Source of the DNA: Fasciola hepatica
Taxonomy: Eukaryota > Platyhelminthes > Trematoda > Plagiorchiida > Fasciolidae
DNA: 64,000 bases
Direction: 5' to 3'
Assembly: GCA_948099385.1 (NCBI GenBank)
Contig: CANUEZ040000168.1
Span: forward strand, 1,241,501 to 1,305,500
The notes under the pieces were generated by a model. That model ran no database searches and was not told the DNA's origin. It was given only the letters and a program-made list of their open reading frames with translations. The number at the start of each line of letters is the position of its first letter. Position 1 is the stretch's first letter. Below, piece after piece: positions 61,150-64,000 of the stretch. Position numbers and translations under genes: made by a program.

Positions 61150-61524
61150 ATGGTGCCTCAAACCAAATTCGTTCCCGATTTCAGACTAGAGGTAGCTGAT
61201 ACCATGATTGCTGAGAAACTACAAGATGAAGATACTGCACTTCTCGTAATCGGTGCTGGCGTCGGTCGGACTGGCACATTGTCTCTGAAAACTGCATTAG
61301 AAATACTGTGTCAGCTGCCCTGTTATCACATGACGGAGGTAGCTCTGAAACACACGGACCACGTGAATCTCTGGTTACAATTGCATGAACAGATGGAACA
61401 GGATTTGAATGACAACTTGCCGGAAGATGTAATCCGTGAGATTTTCCGTGGATACCGATTGACGACTGATCATCCGAGTTGTACAATTTACAAACATCTG
61501 ATGAGAATGTATCCAGAAGCTAAA
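61150..61524 (+). CDS. Sulfotransferase-like P-loop protein, first coding exon
   Basis: 125 codons from ATG 61150 end in PEAK, followed at once by GTAAGT, a strong splice donor (phase 0). Residues from about 31 read LVIGAGVGRTGTLSLKTAL, the 5'-phosphosulfate (PAPS)-binding loop of the Sulfotransfer_4-type family, followed by the usual CYHM, H..DHVNLWLQL and EIFRGYRLTTDHPSC blocks. Family members transfer, or are predicted to transfer, sulfate from PAPS to small molecules. The substrate is unknown, and the 3' half with further binding residues is not seen. A second ATG at 61204 could also serve as start; it lies before the P-loop. Intact here, unlike the minus-strand relative at 55.1 kb. Confidence 0.82.
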
Positions 61525-64000
61525 GTAAGTTACAGTATCATGAAGGGGGGGGGGAGAAATAGTCTGCTTGGGTATTTGTTTTTTGCACTTGGTCGGATTT
61601 TCATGTCCAGAGACTGCCGCGTTTCAGTTAGATGGAAAATTTCACCTAGCACCTCATCGAACTGAAGAAATTAACACATTGAATACAGGTCGAAAACCGC
61701 TAAGAATTCCGCCAAGTCTCACGCGCGATTCTAAAGTGTTCGAGCCCGCTAAGAAATAGCCGAGTTTCGGAAAATGTTCCTGGAAGACGTTATGAATGGA
61801 AAGGGGGAACGTGTGAACGATAGGGATTTGCATTGAGATTGATCCCTGGTTGAAAAGTGAGTGTATTTCCAATGGATTTTGTGTGCTACCCTTTCGCAAC
61901 CCAGCAGATATTTCACTAAGTAATAAGAAAGATACTCAACTAAAAATGGACAGTTCTTGGCAAATAATGTTGGAAGATTTCTTCCGCGGACCAGTACTAC
62001 TAGGGTGGGAGTAGTGCAAGAGAATGAGGGACAAATTGATAAAAGAAAAAGGCTAGCACTATTCTGCTCAATGTCGAAATGGTTAAACCTTTTTTATTTG
62101 GTATGATAACCCATGAAGTTGCCTCATACACTGATACGGGAGACAATCACCTCAAACCTGGGTCAATGGGGATGACTAAATATTTGACCGAAACTATTCT
62201 AGCTATTGGTTCCGGGTAAATGATAGAAAGGACATAAGGATAAGGTGGTCGATAAAAGGTAATTGGATACAATTTGGGTTAAGCCCACTGGAGAAGAAAA
62301 ATCGTACCTATAGAACGGATTACTGGAAAACGTATTGAAATTCTGGGTTTCAGAAACAGCCTGCTACATCATAGGCATATTTAATTAAATATGCCGGAGA
62401 ACTGGCTTACAGCCTACTAGTGAAAGCAGGACCAATCTAGGGAAACGAACAGCTCCTTGTTCAACTCTCTATTTGTTTACCAGAGTTTCGGTAGCCTAGA
62501 GAGAGAGCCAAAGAACGTAAGAGTCAAGGTCTCACTCTTTCGACGAAGACTGCTTGTCGTGCTATCGTGTCTCGTAGTTCAATCGGGTCCGGGGTAGCTT
62601 GTACTTCCACCAGGTTTCCTTTGTTTTTGAGAAGAGGAAATGAATGGTCAGGCAACTTGAAATCTGCAGCATTGTCGTGACCACTGGAACGAATGCTATG
62701 TTTCGTTTTTTTGTTGCAACGCGCGAGGATATCTGAAGCCTCGGGTGCAACAAACAGGATGCAAATTCGACTCAAGCCACCATATCCTGTGATCAGATCT
62801 CATTTGATATTTCCAATCCTAATCGTATATATTGAGTTCTGTAGTTAAAATAATCAGGCAGCCCTACAAACTGGGGAGTGGAACAGGCAAAAGCTTCCAT
62901 TTACTGAATAAAGAGGGAGGAAAAGAATCAAAAATGAAGCAGTAGTGAAAAAAGCACATTGTATAGCCTTCGGTAACGTATTTAAGGATTCCATTATACC
63001 ATGTAGTGCAGAAATTATGGTGGTCCCACTTGGTTTAAAGTCAAACTGAAGTGGATCATTAGGAGCTTTTGCAGATGGGATGATATGTTTCAGATTGGTA
63101 TGCTCTTTTAGGTTGGCTACGGCTGAAGGTAAATCAGTGGGATAAAAGCGTTTGGCGTAGATCTTCGACTTACGGGAGTTGAAGTGGCAATGATATTGAC
63201 TTGTTTGCTCCTGATGGGTATCGAATTCAAACAAATATTAGTGTGAAGATTTATTGAATATGGACAGAGAAATTCAGCTCGTCATATCAAGAAGCTGTGT
63301 TAAACTGGTCCAGTCCAGGTCCCATGCCCCCTATCTTAAATTTATATTGTACAAACCGAACCATTTGCTTCCGCTTCCTGCGTTGTCACCACTTAAGTCC
63401 ATACCGATCATACCCTTGACCTCCTCAATCGCATAATCATTGTTGTTCAGTCATGCTGCTTCACGCCGTTCTTTCCAGTCTTGTCTCTTTGACAAATGTT
63501 GATGGATCCCAATACTCATGAGCCTCACTGTTGTTCTTATCTGTTCGAGTTTGTCTTTCACGTGACCTTCCTCTGCCTCCTCCCTCCCCCTTGTCTGCCT
63601 TATCTGTGTGTGAACGACCGGACTTGGCTGTCTCCTGCTGATCTCACTCCCTCTGATAACCACATTATTCCGCTTATTCTTCACCCGCGCTTGTGTGTGT
63701 CCCCTCGGATCATTATTTCTCTTCCGTTCGTTGTTTGGCCAAAAAAGTCCCACAAATAAGGATCTACTTTGTAAGCTACTTCACTTGTTCCCGCATTGCT
63801 GTCTTGAACATTTCATCTCTATTGTTGCTTGGGCCTCTGGAAACCTTTCTTGACTCTATTGATTCTGTGGTCGGTTTGTCCACAATTTGAGGTAAGTTAT
63901 TGTGACTGTTTGACAGTCTGTCCTCTAGTACATGTAGCACAGCGAGCCGGTATTCTCTGTCTTGGGACTTGGGGTTCGTTTATCTGCGAATCTCCCAACT
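61525..64000. other. Probable intron and downstream sequence; no further exon identified
   Basis: The next exon of the family should begin with a VILTVRDP-like motif after PEAK. I do not find it on the plus strand before the window ends, so the intron probably runs past 64000. Minus-strand frames at 62524-62775 and 62854-63234 are open but unrecognised. Confidence 0.4.

Noticed and set aside
61568..61759. Plus-strand frame after the 61524 splice donor, considered as the next exon
   Set aside because: It lacks the VRDP-type motif expected after PEAK in this family and does not resemble the known continuation.
1..64000. CRISPR arrays, rRNA, tRNA genes, operons and bacterial-type genes
   Set aside because: No regularly spaced repeats, no rRNA-like stretch and no complete tRNA cloverleaf were noticed; gene structure and element content are those of an animal genome.

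Overview
The window looks like repeat-dense nuclear DNA from a parasitic flatworm, more likely a trematode than a cestode, though the sequence alone does not settle this. The reasons are a CsRn1-type Gypsy element with a tRNA-Trp primer site and a CHCC Gag finger, BEL/Pao pieces, a CR1-like LINE, a Penelope-like remnant with a GIY-YIG domain, and two copies of a P-loop sulfotransferase-like exon, one of them followed by a GT splice donor. There are no operons, rRNA genes or CRISPR arrays. The only host-gene signal I can support is the sulfotransferase-like pair.

Layout. 1-2539: 5' end of a BEL/Pao element on the minus strand (LTR plus a long open gag-protease frame running off the left edge). 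3984-4337: a diverged LTR of the same family in the opposite orientation. 5397-7306: a decayed CR1-like LINE (minus). 7250-9300: an anonymous dispersed repeat. 10229-10684: a LINE C-terminal scrap. 12250-17678 and 23116-23590: a nearly intact CR1-like LINE (minus), split by a young, apparently intact Gypsy element at 17679-23115 with 308-bp LTRs differing at one base. 23977-25663: a Gypsy RT scrap, then the 3' end of a BEL/Pao element with its LTR.

From 25664 to 49964 the window is one large inverted repeat. Two arms of about 10.8 and 10.6 kb flank a 2.9-kb unique spacer. Each arm carries a CR1 tail, the anonymous repeat, and a decayed Gypsy copy related to the intact one, itself interrupted by an unidentified 1.9-kb segment. 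Arm interiors are almost identical, while both ends are visibly more diverged. The spacer holds the RNase H-integrase half of a second Gypsy lineage and a Penelope-like remnant. The Gag-protease-RT half of what looks like that same Gypsy lineage lies just outside the right arm (50.4-52.3 kb).

52.4-64 kb is lower in repeats: a degraded sulfotransferase-like exon (minus, about 55.1-55.5 kb), a short hairpin (59.2-59.35 kb), and an intact first exon of a sulfotransferase-like gene at 61150-61524.

The strongest points for follow-up are the palindrome with its edge-limited divergence and its outer boundary exactly at an LTR end, and a textbook -1 frameshift signal (GGGAAAC, 6-nt spacer, GC-rich stem) at the gag-pol overlap of the intact Gypsy.
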